From: Lysobacterales bacterium
GTDB lineage: Bacteria; Pseudomonadota; Gammaproteobacteria; Xanthomonadales; SZUA-36
Assembly: GCA_013001885.1 (NCBI GenBank)
Contig: JABDLD010000023.1
Span: 1 to 64,000, forward strand
Reading direction: 5' to 3'
Length of the DNA: 64,000 nucleotides
This document shows, in pieces, positions 8,085-16,931 of this stretch (position 1 is its first letter; every line of letters starts with the position of its first letter). A program made the position numbers and the translations under genes. The notes below the pieces were generated by a model that worked only from the letters and a program-made list of their open reading frames with translations, was not told where the DNA came from and did not search any database.

Positions 8085-10704
8085 TCTTTCCTTCGCAAAA
8101 AAAACGTTCCAGCCAAGGGGCCTCCGGGCGCATGGCGACGAACGCATTGATCTGCTCAATCAGCAGTTGTTCGGTGTCGCCGTGCTGGCTTCCGATACCT
8201 TCCAGGAGCCGCTCCATCTGATAGGCCATTCGGGCTTCCTTGTCCTGGGGCGGGGAATCTGCGCCAACCAGCACCTCCATCGCGATACAGGCTTTCCTGG
8301 CGTCTTCCTCCGGCAGATTTTCATCCGGACCATTCTCCCAGTAGGCCAGCACCGCTTCTTTCTCGACCCCCTTCGGAACATCGCCTTCCTTTTGCCATAG
8401 CGCGGTGGCTTTTTCTTCATCCTCGGCCCGGGTTGCACAGGCCCGGAGCCGGTCCAGCAGATCGGGCCAGCGTTGCTGCTCTTTCAGCGCCCGCTCGCGG
8501 ACTTGCTCAGCACGGGCCTTTGCCGCGGCGGTCCGCTCGTTCCTCGCGACATCCTGCTGTTTACGCTCCTCATCCAACCTGGCGAAAACGGCGTCACAGG
8601 CGCCCCGGAATGCTTTCCACAGCTTCCGATCGACCTGCCTGGGCGTCATACCGACGTTCTTCCATTCACGCTGGATGCCTTTTGCACGGTCGATCGCATC
8701 TCTCAGGTTCTCCAGTTCAACCAGTTCCTGTGCCTGGCGCACGAGTTCCTTTTTCAGCGCAATGTTGCGTTCATATTCATCCTTGATGTGGTCGTATATC
8801 TTGTTGCAAACGGCTTGCAGCGCTTTGCGGCTCTTGTGCTCCCCTTTTCCGCTCACCGGCTGGATTTCGTTGAAGGCGGCCCGGGCGGTGTCCAGCGTTT
8901 TCTGGACCATTTTCCAGTCCGGCGCCGCGGTGTCCGGGTCGGTGCCGGCCCGGTCCGGCCAGGCCATGCGCTGATCGTAGTCGATTAGCTGGGAAACCAG
9001 CTCCATCCGCCGCTTGAGGTTTTCTTTGCGGACTACAGCCTGTTGTTTGAACGCTTCTTTGCATGGCGCATAGGCCTGTTCCGCGGCCGCATGGAATTTC
9101 TTCCAGAGCTCCTGGTCCTTTCGCGGAGAGAGCGGCCCTAGTGCTTTCCACTCCTCCTGCAGGGACTTTATTCTTTTCGCCAGAACATCGGGCGGCTCCG
9201 GGCTGTCAATCAACGCGGCCATGCGCTCGCACAGCTCTATTTTTTTCGGTTCGATGGCGAAGCCCTGCCAGTCGTGAACCTCTCTCAGCCTGGCCGTCAG
9301 GGGTCTCAGTTCGTGATGAAAATGGTCCTGCTGTTTGACACTCAAATGCCTGAGCAGGTTTCTCACCCGGTTGTGCGCCTTGTCAGCGTTTCTAAAATGG
9401 TTGTCTTCCAGTTCCCGGCGCAAATCGGTAAACGCGGTTTCCAGTTTTTCAAGAGTCTTCTTCTCTGCCTTTTTAAGCTCCGAGAGTGTTTGCTGCAATT
9501 GATGCTGCAGGTCCACCAGCTTGAGGATCGGGGCCGGGGTTGCTTCACTGACGGTTTCGGGCCACGGCGTCTTTACGATCTGCTTATCGACTCTGGCGAG
9601 TAGTTTGCTGACGGCGATGTAATCCGATTTGTCCAATCGCGGGAGGTCTTCGTGCAATTTTTCGAAAGCTGCGCTCTTGTCCAATACGCGCTTTGACGCT
9701 TGTGCGATGGTCCGCCAGTGGTTGAGCTGATGCTTGCAGGTTTGAGTCTGATCCGCAGTTGGCCGGGCGTGGTGCATTGCAGCCAGCCAGCGATCCTCAA
9801 TTCCATCCAGGTTTTTTGCGAACTGCCGAACGGACTTCGGCTGACTCAGGTCCAGGCCGGCAAACTCGATTGACTCCAGCTCGGAAAGCAGTTCCCGGAA
9901 GGTCTGCTCTGAGGCCTCGATTTCATCTTGCCGCGCCTGTTCGGCTTCGTGCGCCCGGTCCAGCTTTTCGATGCGTTTCGAACAGATTTCGAGATCGTCA
10001 TTGATCTGTTTTTCAAATTCCGAATCGGCATGTTCCTGCAGCGCTGACCAGCGATGTTCGAGCGTCGTGAAGCGGGCCTTGAATTCCGGTGAGTCAACGC
10101 TGGTGCTCAGCTGGCGTACATCTTCAGCGAGTTGCTGGATACGCTGCTGCCGCTCGCTTTTTTTCCGCTCTGCTGCATTGTGCTGGTCGACAATTTCTTT
10201 GCAGTGGCGAAAGACCGATTTGTCCTTGTGTTTCGACAGGTGCATCAGCTCTTTAAGCAAGTCGATATCTTCAATTCCCTGGGCTGCATTCAGACGAACC
10301 CTGGCCAGCGGGTGGCTACCTGCCAACTCCATCCGGGTCTGTGTGCTCCGGACCTTCGAGATCGACGCGGAAATCAGCTCCGGGTCATTACTCAGGCTGG
10401 CGATGCGAACCAGCACCGAGTCGTCAGAAATAGACGACAGCTTGCTCTCATCAGGCAGCAGTTGTTTCAGGCGTTGGGCCCTGGCCTGGTTTTGCAGAGG
10501 GGGTGACAGACTCTCGCAAAGCTCATCGAGCAGTTTGCTGCTGGCCACGCGGGCAAGGGCTTGAGCCTGAATCTCAGCCTCCGGGTCTTCCCTAACCAGC
10601 TGCAGCAGAATACTTTCATCATCGATTTCATCGATTGCGGCCAGGCGCACCTCTGGCTTCTTGCTTTGCCATCCGGGTTTGGATAAAGAGTCGAACAATG
10701 TCAT
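8065..10704 (-). CDS. Large coiled-coil protein with DUF349 repeats
   Basis: About 879 residues, cytoplasmic, without signal or membrane segment. The first 170 residues look like degenerate HEAT-type helical repeats (IDEIDDESILLQLVRED, SDDSVLVRIASLSNDPEL). Charged coiled-coil then alternates with DUF349 units, best seen in LQEEWKALGPLSPRKDQELWKKF and IQREWKNVGMTPRQVDRKLWKAF. DUF349 proteins are common in gammaproteobacteria and poorly characterised. A GTG at 10722 gives six more residues; I prefer ATG 10704, which has AGGTAA upstream. It diverges from the thioesterase gene and its 3' end overlaps the small lipoprotein gene. Confidence 0.87.
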   Translation of the reverse strand: MTLFDSLSKPGWQSKKPEVRLAAIDEIDDESILLQLVREDPEAEIQAQALARVASSKLLDELCESLSPPLQNQARAQRLKQLLPDESKLSSISDDSVLVRIASLSNDPELISASISKVRSTQTRMELAGSHPLARVRLNAAQGIEDIDLLKELMHLSKHKDKSVFRHCKEIVDQHNAAERKKSERQQRIQQLAEDVRQLSTSVDSPEFKARFTTLEHRWSALQEHADSEFEKQINDDLEICSKRIEKLDRAHEAEQARQDEIEASEQTFRELLSELESIEFAGLDLSQPKSVRQFAKNLDGIEDRWLAAMHHARPTADQTQTCKHQLNHWRTIAQASKRVLDKSAAFEKLHEDLPRLDKSDYIAVSKLLARVDKQIVKTPWPETVSEATPAPILKLVDLQHQLQQTLSELKKAEKKTLEKLETAFTDLRRELEDNHFRNADKAHNRVRNLLRHLSVKQQDHFHHELRPLTARLREVHDWQGFAIEPKKIELCERMAALIDSPEPPDVLAKRIKSLQEEWKALGPLSPRKDQELWKKFHAAAEQAYAPCKEAFKQQAVVRKENLKRRMELVSQLIDYDQRMAWPDRAGTDPDTAAPDWKMVQKTLDTARAAFNEIQPVSGKGEHKSRKALQAVCNKIYDHIKDEYERNIALKKELVRQAQELVELENLRDAIDRAKGIQREWKNVGMTPRQVDRKLWKAFRGACDAVFARLDEERKQQDVARNERTAAAKARAEQVRERALKEQQRWPDLLDRLRACATRAEDEEKATALWQKEGDVPKGVEKEAVLAYWENGPDENLPEEDARKACIAMEVLVGADSPPQDKEARMAYQMERLLEGIGSQHGDTEQLLIEQINAFVAMRPEAPWLERFFCEGKIIPRKT

Positions 10705-10776
10705 TTTACTGATTACCTGCACTTGATGCCGGGCCCATAGTGAATTCTACTATGAGCCAGCCAGTCGGGGGTTAAT

Positions 10777-11193
10777 ATGACGATAAGCACTTTTTATGAC
10801 TTTCCGCACATCGTCGCTGCGGAAGATATCGATCAGCTCGGGCACGCGGGAAATTTCCACTACATAAAGTGGATGCAGCATGCGGCTATCGCGCATTCCA
10901 CGGCCAATGGCTGGCCGACGGAGCGGTACGAAACACTCGGTGCCGGCTGGGTCGTCCGTTCACACCAGATAACTTATCTGAAACCCGCATTCGAGGGTGA
11001 TGAAGTGTTGATCAGGACATGGGTGGCGAGTGCGAGGCCGGCCCTGTCGGTGCGAAAATATGAAATCAAACACGCCGACGGGACACTGCTGGCAACAGCC
11101 GAGACTGAATGGGTGTTCGTCAATTACAAGACCCAGCGGCCGGTGCGCATACCTCCCGAGGTGGCCAGTTGTTTCAAGCTGCTGGAAGAATAG
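10777..11193 (+). CDS. Acyl-CoA/acyl-ACP thioesterase, 4HBT hotdog family
   Basis: A 138-residue single hotdog-domain protein. FYDFPHIVAAEDIDQLGHAGNFHYIKWM carries the family pattern (Asp-x-x-x-His-x-Asn-x-x-Tyr), followed by VRSHQITYLKPAFEGDEVLIRTW and a late WVFVNYKTQRPVRIP strand. It hydrolyses thioesters of CoA or ACP in the cytoplasm. It converges on the lpxXL-like gene with only seven bases between them, so it borders the acyl-chain cluster on the opposite strand. A link to that cluster is possible but not shown. Confidence 0.85.
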   Translation: MTISTFYDFPHIVAAEDIDQLGHAGNFHYIKWMQHAAIAHSTANGWPTERYETLGAGWVVRSHQITYLKPAFEGDEVLIRTWVASARPALSVRKYEIKHADGTLLATAETEWVFVNYKTQRPVRIPPEVASCFKLLEE

Positions 11194-11200
11194 CCGCCCC

Positions 11201-12112
11201 CTAACCCCAGCGACGATGAATCCACAGCCATTGTTCGGGGTATTCCCTGACCCAGCCTTCAACGACCCGGGTGATCAGCTCGGTTGTGCCCCGGATGTCG
11301 ATGTCGCCCTCTCCGGTTCGAGGCAGACTGAGTTCGTCAGTCACTTCCAGCCGGAAACGGCCGTTGGGAAGGCGGATGGAGCGGGCGCCGTGAACCGGGC
11401 AATTGTATCGTCTGGCGAGTTTTGCCAGCAGGGTGTTGGTGGGCGCGCTCTGCCCGAAAAACGACACTTCGATGCCACGGCGGAACTTCTGGTCCACCAG
11501 CACACCCACGTGATCACCCTTCTCCAGCGCTCTCATCAATTGGAACGAGGCGCCCCGGCCGGATGCAACCAGGTTGCCGGAGACCTGTTTTCGCGCGGCC
11601 GCAATTCTCGCGGCTGCGTACTTGTTGTTAGGGGCACGAAACAGCGATTGAATTTCAAGCCCGAATTTCGCCGCAGCCATCGGCAATAATTCAAAATTGC
11701 CCAGGTGTCCCGTGAATATGATGGCCGGCAAGTCGTCGTCGCGCAGTTTCAGAAAGTTTTCTACCCCTTTTACTTCGATGCGTCCGGCGTCCAGGTTGTT
11801 TTCATCCAGGTCGAATACCTGGTCCAGGTAACCGTATTCCGCGATGCCGCGCGCCATTTGCGCCCAGCTGTCGAGAGCGATTTTTTCGCGTTCAGCAGTG
11901 CTTTTCTCCGGAAAGGCAATCGCCAGGTTGTCCATGGCTACCCGGTGGCGGCCCAGTTTGGGGCCAAGCCAGCGCGCCATCCGCTCAAATAGCCGGATCG
12001 ACGTATCCATCGGAACCATGCGCAGGGCCTTGAGCGACAGGAACAGGGTCTGGGCTACCAGCCAATCGCGAAGATTGAAAACAGACTGCAGAAACCGCTG
12101 GCGCCCGTTCAT
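11201..12112 (-). CDS. lpxXL: LpxL/LpxXL-type lipid A acyltransferase
   Basis: A 303-residue inner-membrane acyltransferase of the LpxL/HtrB family, which transfers an acyl chain from ACP to lipid A precursor. The catalytic block is FTGHLGNFELLP, the family His-x4-Glu motif. Later motifs are FRAPNNKYAAARI, VGVLVDQKFRRGIEVSFFGQ and WLWIHRRW at the end. One hydrophobic segment lies near the N-terminus. The ATG at 12112 comes one base after the stop of the dehydrogenase gene; a longer frame starting inside that gene is rejected. As the last gene of the cluster it occupies the lpxXL position, which in rhizobia transfers the 27-hydroxyoctacosanoate chain. The exact acyl donor is inferred from context. 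Confidence 0.85.
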   Translation of the reverse strand: MNGRQRFLQSVFNLRDWLVAQTLFLSLKALRMVPMDTSIRLFERMARWLGPKLGRHRVAMDNLAIAFPEKSTAEREKIALDSWAQMARGIAEYGYLDQVFDLDENNLDAGRIEVKGVENFLKLRDDDLPAIIFTGHLGNFELLPMAAAKFGLEIQSLFRAPNNKYAAARIAAARKQVSGNLVASGRGASFQLMRALEKGDHVGVLVDQKFRRGIEVSFFGQSAPTNTLLAKLARRYNCPVHGARSIRLPNGRFRLEVTDELSLPRTGEGDIDIRGTTELITRVVEGWVREYPEQWLWIHRRWG

Positions 12113-12113
12113 T

Positions 12114-13139
12114 CTAGAGCGTGACGATGATCTTGCCGAACACCTTTCGATTTTCCAGCCGTTCCAGCCCTTTTTCGATCTCCTCCAGCGGGATTTCAAG
12201 ATCGATAATTGGCTTCACGACACCGGCGGACAGCTTCTCTAACGAGCTTTCAATGTTCGCCATTCTGCAGCCAAAACTACCGATCAGCCTCAATTGTCGC
12301 TGAAAAAGCTGAAACAGGTTGATTTCAGCCTTGACCCCGGACGTTGAGCCGCAGGTCACCAGCCGTCCGCCGACCTTCATTGAAAAGAGGCTGCCTTCCC
12401 AGGTATCCGGTCCGACGTGTTCGAAAACGACGTCGACGCCCTCCTTTTTAGTCAGTTTGCGGATCTTTCCCTCGAACCGGTCGGTCTGGTAATTGATCGC
12501 GTGATCAGCGCCAAGCGCAAGCGCCTGCTGGGCTTTTTCATCGGTCCCCACGGTGGTGTAGACCGTGCAATCGAGCGCTTTGGCCAACTGGATGGCTGCG
12601 GTTCCAATACCGCTGCCTCCGGCGTGGACCAGGATACTTTCGCCGGGTTGAAGCTTCGCGTTGTCAAACAGCATGTGCTCCACCGTGCCGAACGTAATGG
12701 GGGTGCATGCAGCCGAAACGGGATCCAGCCCTTTGGGGGCAGGAACGAACAGGCGCGCGGGGAAGTTCATGATTTCCTGGGCGAAACCATCTATGTGAAA
12801 GCCAAAGATACCGTTTACGTTTTCACAGAAATTGTCGCGGCCTTCCAGGCAGGGCTTGCAGGTGCCGCAGGTATTCGCGCCGTAAAGCGCTCCCAGTTGG
12901 CCGACCTCGAGGTCCTTGACGTTTTTGCCGGTCGCGATGATCTCTCCTGAAGCCTCTGCACCCACGGTGATGGGCAGCTCGCGCTTGGCAAACGCCATCC
13001 CGCGCCAACCCCATACGTCGATGTGGTTCAGGGCGACAGCGCAGATTCTCACCTGTATTTCATCGTCTCCCGGGGGAGGCGGGGCGTCGACTTCAACGAT
13101 CCGCAGATCGCGCTCGGCAAAATTTCTAAGTGCACGCAT
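12114..13139 (-). CDS. Zinc-type medium-chain dehydrogenase/reductase (Adh2XL-like)
   Basis: A 341-residue MDR protein. The N-terminal catalytic domain has GAEASGEIIATG and the structural-zinc loop CGTCKPCLEGRDNFC. The Rossmann domain has VHAGGSGIGTAAIQLAKALD. It could reduce an enoyl or oxidise/reduce an oxo/hydroxy group on the growing acyl chain. In the rhizobial acpXL cluster an alcohol-dehydrogenase gene, adh2XL, occupies the same place before lpxXL. Ten bases separate it from the ketoreductase gene upstream and one base from lpxXL downstream, so co-transcription is near certain. The symbol is left blank because orthology is inferred from position. Confidence 0.87.
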   Translation of the reverse strand: MRALRNFAERDLRIVEVDAPPPPGDDEIQVRICAVALNHIDVWGWRGMAFAKRELPITVGAEASGEIIATGKNVKDLEVGQLGALYGANTCGTCKPCLEGRDNFCENVNGIFGFHIDGFAQEIMNFPARLFVPAPKGLDPVSAACTPITFGTVEHMLFDNAKLQPGESILVHAGGSGIGTAAIQLAKALDCTVYTTVGTDEKAQQALALGADHAINYQTDRFEGKIRKLTKKEGVDVVFEHVGPDTWEGSLFSMKVGGRLVTCGSTSGVKAEINLFQLFQRQLRLIGSFGCRMANIESSLEKLSAGVVKPIIDLEIPLEEIEKGLERLENRKVFGKIIVTL

Positions 13140-13149
13140 GGTTCAACCT

Positions 13150-13917
13150 TCAGACTTGTATCGACAGGCCGGCTGAAGTGCCGCCGTCAATCGGGATAAC
13201 AGCACCGGTGATATAACCCGCCAGTGGCGAAAACAGGTAGCTTACCAGGGCGCCCACTTCTTCGGGCTGGGCAAAGCGCCTTAGCGGAATCTGTTGTTCG
13301 ACTTTCTCGCGGTAAGAGGCATACGGCGCCATCAGGTCGGTGTCCACGTACCCCGGAGAAACGTAGTTTGCCGTGACCCCTTTGCGCGCGATTTCTATGG
13401 CCAGCGTCCTGATGTAACTCAGCATCGCGCCCTTGCTCGCGGCATAGATCGAGTTGCCGGACACGCCCATTTGAGCGGTGATGGAGCCGATGGCGATAAT
13501 GCGTCCCGCCCGGGCGCGCATCAGCGGCCTGGCGGCGGCGCCGGCAAGGCGGGTCAATGCCCAGAAATTAAGCTGGAAAAGGGCCTCGGCGCGATCCTGA
13601 TCCACCAGCGCGGCCAGAGTGTCGTAGGAACCGCCCGCGTTGTAAGCCAGCCCGTACAGTCCTTCGGTTTCTGCGATCTGGCCGGCAAATGTGTCCACCT
13701 GGCCGCGGTCGCTCATATCGACCTCGTGGCAATCGATGGTTTGTTCCGGGTAGTTGGCCTGCAGTTCGTCTCTTACCCGGGCGGCCTCATCACCCGATGA
13801 GCGGTAAGTGAAGGAAATATTGTAACCGTCCGCTGCCAACGCTTTGACAATGCCAAGGCCGATACCCCGGGCGCCGCCTGTGACGAAAACGGTCTTTCCT
13901 TTTGCGGCATGAGTCAC
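13150..13917 (-). CDS. Short-chain dehydrogenase, FabG-like 3-oxoacyl-ACP reductase
   Basis: A 255-residue classical SDR. VTGGARGIGLGIVKAL is the cofactor-binding loop and NAGG follows near residue 90. IIAIGSITAQMG and YAASKGAMLSYIRTLA give the catalytic Ser, Tyr and Lys, and the C-terminus has GYITGAVIPIDGG. It most likely reduces 3-oxoacyl-ACP to the 3-hydroxy form in the elongation cycle driven by the neighbouring ketosynthase. Only 9-10 bases separate it from each neighbour. I do not remember this gene from the core rhizobial acpXL-lpxXL cluster, so it appears to be an added module. Confidence 0.88.
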   Translation of the reverse strand: MTHAAKGKTVFVTGGARGIGLGIVKALAADGYNISFTYRSSGDEAARVRDELQANYPEQTIDCHEVDMSDRGQVDTFAGQIAETEGLYGLAYNAGGSYDTLAALVDQDRAEALFQLNFWALTRLAGAAARPLMRARAGRIIAIGSITAQMGVSGNSIYAASKGAMLSYIRTLAIEIARKGVTANYVSPGYVDTDLMAPYASYREKVEQQIPLRRFAQPEEVGALVSYLFSPLAGYITGAVIPIDGGTSAGLSIQV

Positions 13918-13926
13918 TGCAGGCTC

Positions 13927-15210
13927 CTAGTCCGGTTCGGCCGAAAAAATCAGGCAAACGTTCTGGCCGCCGAAACCAAAAGAATTGGACATTACCGTGC
14001 TGACCGGCTGTTCTCGCTTCACGTTCGGTACCACATCCATCAGGATATTCGGATCCTGCTCATGACAGTTGATGGTCGGTGGAATCACGCCGTTGCTGAT
14101 CGTCATCAACGATATGGCGGCTTCGATAGTCCCCGCGGCGCTCAAGGTATGGCCAATCATGGATTTGTTGGAACTGATGGGCGTGTTGTCCAGTTCACTG
14201 CCCAGTGCCGCAGACAAGGCGAGATATTCCATTTTGTCGTTCTCGGGCGTACTGGTGCCGTGCGCATTGATGCAATCAATGTCCGCTGGCGACATTCCAG
14301 CATCTGCCAGCGAGCGCGTGATCGTATCGATAATGGCCGATCCGTCCGGCTTGGATCGGGTCCGATGAAAAGTGTCGGCCCGCTCACCGGTGCCGCGCAC
14401 CACGCCCAGGATTTTCGCTCCGCGGGCCTTGGCGGAATCATAAGACTCCAGCACCAGCGTGGCAGAACCCTCGGCCATGACGAAACCGTCCCGTGTCTTG
14501 GAGAATGGCTTGGAAGCGCCTTGCGGATCGTCATTCTGGGTGGAGAGAGCGGACAGCAGCGTGAACCGCACGACCATTTCCTCACAAATCTCTCCATCGG
14601 TTCCAACACAAAGAGCGGCGTCGGTATCGCCGCGCCGAATGGCTTCAACACCCAACTGCACCGAGGTCGCTCCGGAGGCGCAGGCGGTGGTCAAGGAAAT
14701 GGGCTGGCCGCGAGTGCCGAATTCGCCGGCCAGGAATTCCGCGGTGCTGCCGTACTGAAAGAGAGAATAGTAATGATGAAAGTCGCCTTGTGAGGCATTC
14801 CGGATCAGGCGTTCATAGCCGGTGCTGTTGTCGCTGTTGTCGCTTTTATAGACATCCATGCGCTGATCCCACTTTGTTTCTGCGGGGGAAATGGCAAGGA
14901 ACAGCGGACCTGGGAAAGACCCTTGCGAACCTATTTTCGACTGTGCGATTGCCTCCGAGGCGGATTTTCGCGCCAATGTAAGCGAATGGACAGGTGAGCA
15001 ATAGGGCCCGTCGCCCTGCCAGTCGATCAGGCCGGCAATTTGCGTGCGCAGGCCTTCGGTTGAAAAGCGGTCAATTTGACGAACGCCGGAGATGCCAGCT
15101 ACCAGGTTCCGCCAATTGTCCTGCTTGCCTTCACCCAGAGACGTAACAATGCCGATACCGGTAACGACGACGACCGGGCGCCCCAGGTGGTCGCGAGTTG
15201 CATGGCTCAT
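13927..15210 (-). CDS. fabF1XL: Beta-ketoacyl-ACP synthase II, catalytically complete (FabF1XL-like)
   Basis: A 427-residue FabF-type condensing enzyme. The triad is intact: Cys177 in TTACASG, His317 in NAHGTSTPEND and His354 in NKSMIGHTLSAAG with Lys349. The C-terminal SNSFGFGGQN loop is normal. It would catalyse decarboxylative condensation of malonyl-ACP with acyl-ACP. The ATG at 15210 forms an ATGA overlap with the stop of the second ketosynthase gene, so the two are translationally coupled, as expected for a KS pair acting as a heterodimer. The name follows its place in the acpXL cluster. Confidence 0.9.
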   Translation of the reverse strand: MSHATRDHLGRPVVVVTGIGIVTSLGEGKQDNWRNLVAGISGVRQIDRFSTEGLRTQIAGLIDWQGDGPYCSPVHSLTLARKSASEAIAQSKIGSQGSFPGPLFLAISPAETKWDQRMDVYKSDNSDNSTGYERLIRNASQGDFHHYYSLFQYGSTAEFLAGEFGTRGQPISLTTACASGATSVQLGVEAIRRGDTDAALCVGTDGEICEEMVVRFTLLSALSTQNDDPQGASKPFSKTRDGFVMAEGSATLVLESYDSAKARGAKILGVVRGTGERADTFHRTRSKPDGSAIIDTITRSLADAGMSPADIDCINAHGTSTPENDKMEYLALSAALGSELDNTPISSNKSMIGHTLSAAGTIEAAISLMTISNGVIPPTINCHEQDPNILMDVVPNVKREQPVSTVMSNSFGFGGQNVCLIFSAEPD

Positions 15211-16451
15211 GAGCGTGTTCCTCCCCGCAGTGAAACGCCGGGTTTGCCAATCAGCGCCAGGCTTTCGCCTCGCCAATGGCCCCAATTACTGATCAGGACC
15301 TGATCCGGCCGATCGGCAAACACCTGCTCTGTTCCGGAACTGTCAAAAGGATCGAAAAATGCCCCTCTTGATATCGCCAGAGATGCCAGCGCAACGTTAA
15401 CCGGAAACTGGGCCTCCATCGTGTTGCCGATGACGGTAGTCACTCCGCGGATGGCCGGACTGACGCCGCGGCTTGTGAGGCTTTCCAGGAATTCATGTTC
15501 TTCACCCAGCTGGGGCTGAATGCCGCAACAGCCGGATATGACCGGCAACGGGCCCGAGGGAAGCTGGTCGGCTATTCGCTCCAGTAATTTATCTGCGGTC
15601 TTGCGGGCTGCTCCCGCGTGCCGGTTGCAACGATCCGCAACGATCCGGTCAATTCTTGCATAGGGCTTTACGCCGCGCGATTCGGCGTGTTCTCTTGACT
15701 CGAGCACCAGGAAGGCGCTCGCGCTGCCCATGATCATGCCGCCGTCGCCGCTTTCGCGCGACCAGACCGGGGAGTGCTCTCCCTGGTGGAGCGTGTTGCC
15801 CATGGCCATCAGCATGGTCATGTCCGCGCGTTCAGCAATGTAGGCTCCGCCCACCAGAAAAATCTCGCCCTGGCCGTGCTGGATTTGCGCAACCGCTGTA
15901 TCAACCGCCATAACGCCAGCCAGTTCATCACCCATGAAAGTTCTTGAAGAATCGGTGACTCCATGCACGATGGAAATATTTCCTGCCATCAGGTTCGAAA
16001 GCTGGGCCAGGAACAACGTGGGGCGCAGATTGTTCATCAGGGAATCGTTCAGCAGCGGACCCGGCTCATCGGCAGTGCTGAGCAATTCCATGATTGCCGT
16101 ATCGACCTCGATGTCCCGTTCACCACCGCCGGCGGAGACGATCATGTTGGTCGCAGCCAGCAACGCCTCGTTGTGGGCGATTCCTGCGTCATCCAGCGCC
16201 AGTCCTGCAGTATAAGTGCCCAGGTGTTGCCAGGGCCCCATCTGGCGCTGATCACTGCGTTTGGGAATCTGAGAGTCTATTTCCAGCGCGACGATTGGAT
16301 GCACCGGGTAGGGTGCCTGGCTGTCGGAATCGACCGAAGGAACAGGTGTCTTCCCGGAAGTCAGCTGCGCCCAATGCTTATCGAGGCCTTCTCCCAGCGA
16401 ACTGATCAGTCCGATCCCGGTCACCCAAACTTCTGATTGTTTTTTGGTCAA
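15207..16451 (-). CDS. fabF2XL: Second ketosynthase homologue lacking the catalytic triad (FabF2XL-like, chain-length-factor-like)
   Basis: A 414-residue protein with the ketosynthase fold (WVTGIGLISSLGEG at the start, FLVGGAYIAERAD and MGSASAFLVLESREHAESRG in the middle). The catalytic residues are absent. The TAC-x-SG nucleophile region reads SIVHGVTDSSR with no Cys, the NAHGTS region reads ISGCCGIQP with no His, and the KS-x-x-GH region reads TTVIGNTMEAQ with neither Lys nor His. This is the pattern of KS-beta/chain-length factors, which pair with an active KS. Coupling to the active ketosynthase by ATGA supports a heterodimer. It occupies the fabF2XL position. I do not recall whether rhizobial FabF2XL keeps the triad. 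Confidence 0.85.
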   Translation of the reverse strand: MTKKQSEVWVTGIGLISSLGEGLDKHWAQLTSGKTPVPSVDSDSQAPYPVHPIVALEIDSQIPKRSDQRQMGPWQHLGTYTAGLALDDAGIAHNEALLAATNMIVSAGGGERDIEVDTAIMELLSTADEPGPLLNDSLMNNLRPTLFLAQLSNLMAGNISIVHGVTDSSRTFMGDELAGVMAVDTAVAQIQHGQGEIFLVGGAYIAERADMTMLMAMGNTLHQGEHSPVWSRESGDGGMIMGSASAFLVLESREHAESRGVKPYARIDRIVADRCNRHAGAARKTADKLLERIADQLPSGPLPVISGCCGIQPQLGEEHEFLESLTSRGVSPAIRGVTTVIGNTMEAQFPVNVALASLAISRGAFFDPFDSSGTEQVFADRPDQVLISNWGHWRGESLALIGKPGVSLRGGTRS

Positions 16452-16455
16452 TTTC

Positions 16456-16917
16456 TTACTCTGCCTGTGAACGGCTTATCTGGCTGAAGCGATCCAGCAT
16501 GTTGCCCTTTAGTGTTTCATTCGGAAACGGCATGATCCGGAACATCAGCCGGCTGTCGCATATCTTTTTTCCGTCACTCACGATATGAGCGGCGGTTTTT
16601 GCAAAACCGGAGCCGTCATGTTCAAGCTCCGCTTCGACACGGAGAACGGCGCCCGGTTCAACGAAAGTCCGCATCTTGGCCAGAGTGACGTTGGCCAGAA
16701 ACGGCATTTTCTCAAATTTGAGCCGGGACAGAAGCATGAAACCGGAGGCCTGGGCCATGGTTTCGATCAGAAGCACGCCGGGAACCAGCGGAGTGCCGGG
16801 AAAATGCCCCTCGAACACCGGGCTTTCCATCGGCACTTCCGCCCGTGCGACAACGCGCCCATTTTCCGGGTCAAGCTCCTCGACACGGTCGATCATCTGG
16901 AAATACTCAAGGAGCAT
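16456..16917 (-). CDS. fabZXL: FabZ-like 3-hydroxyacyl-ACP dehydratase
   Basis: A 153-residue single hotdog dehydratase. MLLEYFQMIDRVEELDPENG matches the FabZ N-terminus. GHFPGTPLVPGVLLIETMAQ carries the catalytic His and the Glu on the central helix. It removes water from 3-hydroxyacyl-ACP. It lies 14 bases after the ACP gene and four bases before the inactive ketosynthase gene. The position equals fabZXL in the rhizobial cluster. Confidence 0.9.
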   Translation of the reverse strand: MLLEYFQMIDRVEELDPENGRVVARAEVPMESPVFEGHFPGTPLVPGVLLIETMAQASGFMLLSRLKFEKMPFLANVTLAKMRTFVEPGAVLRVEAELEHDGSGFAKTAAHIVSDGKKICDSRLMFRIMPFPNETLKGNMLDRFSQISRSQAE

Positions 16918-16931
16918 GTCTTTTCTTCAGG

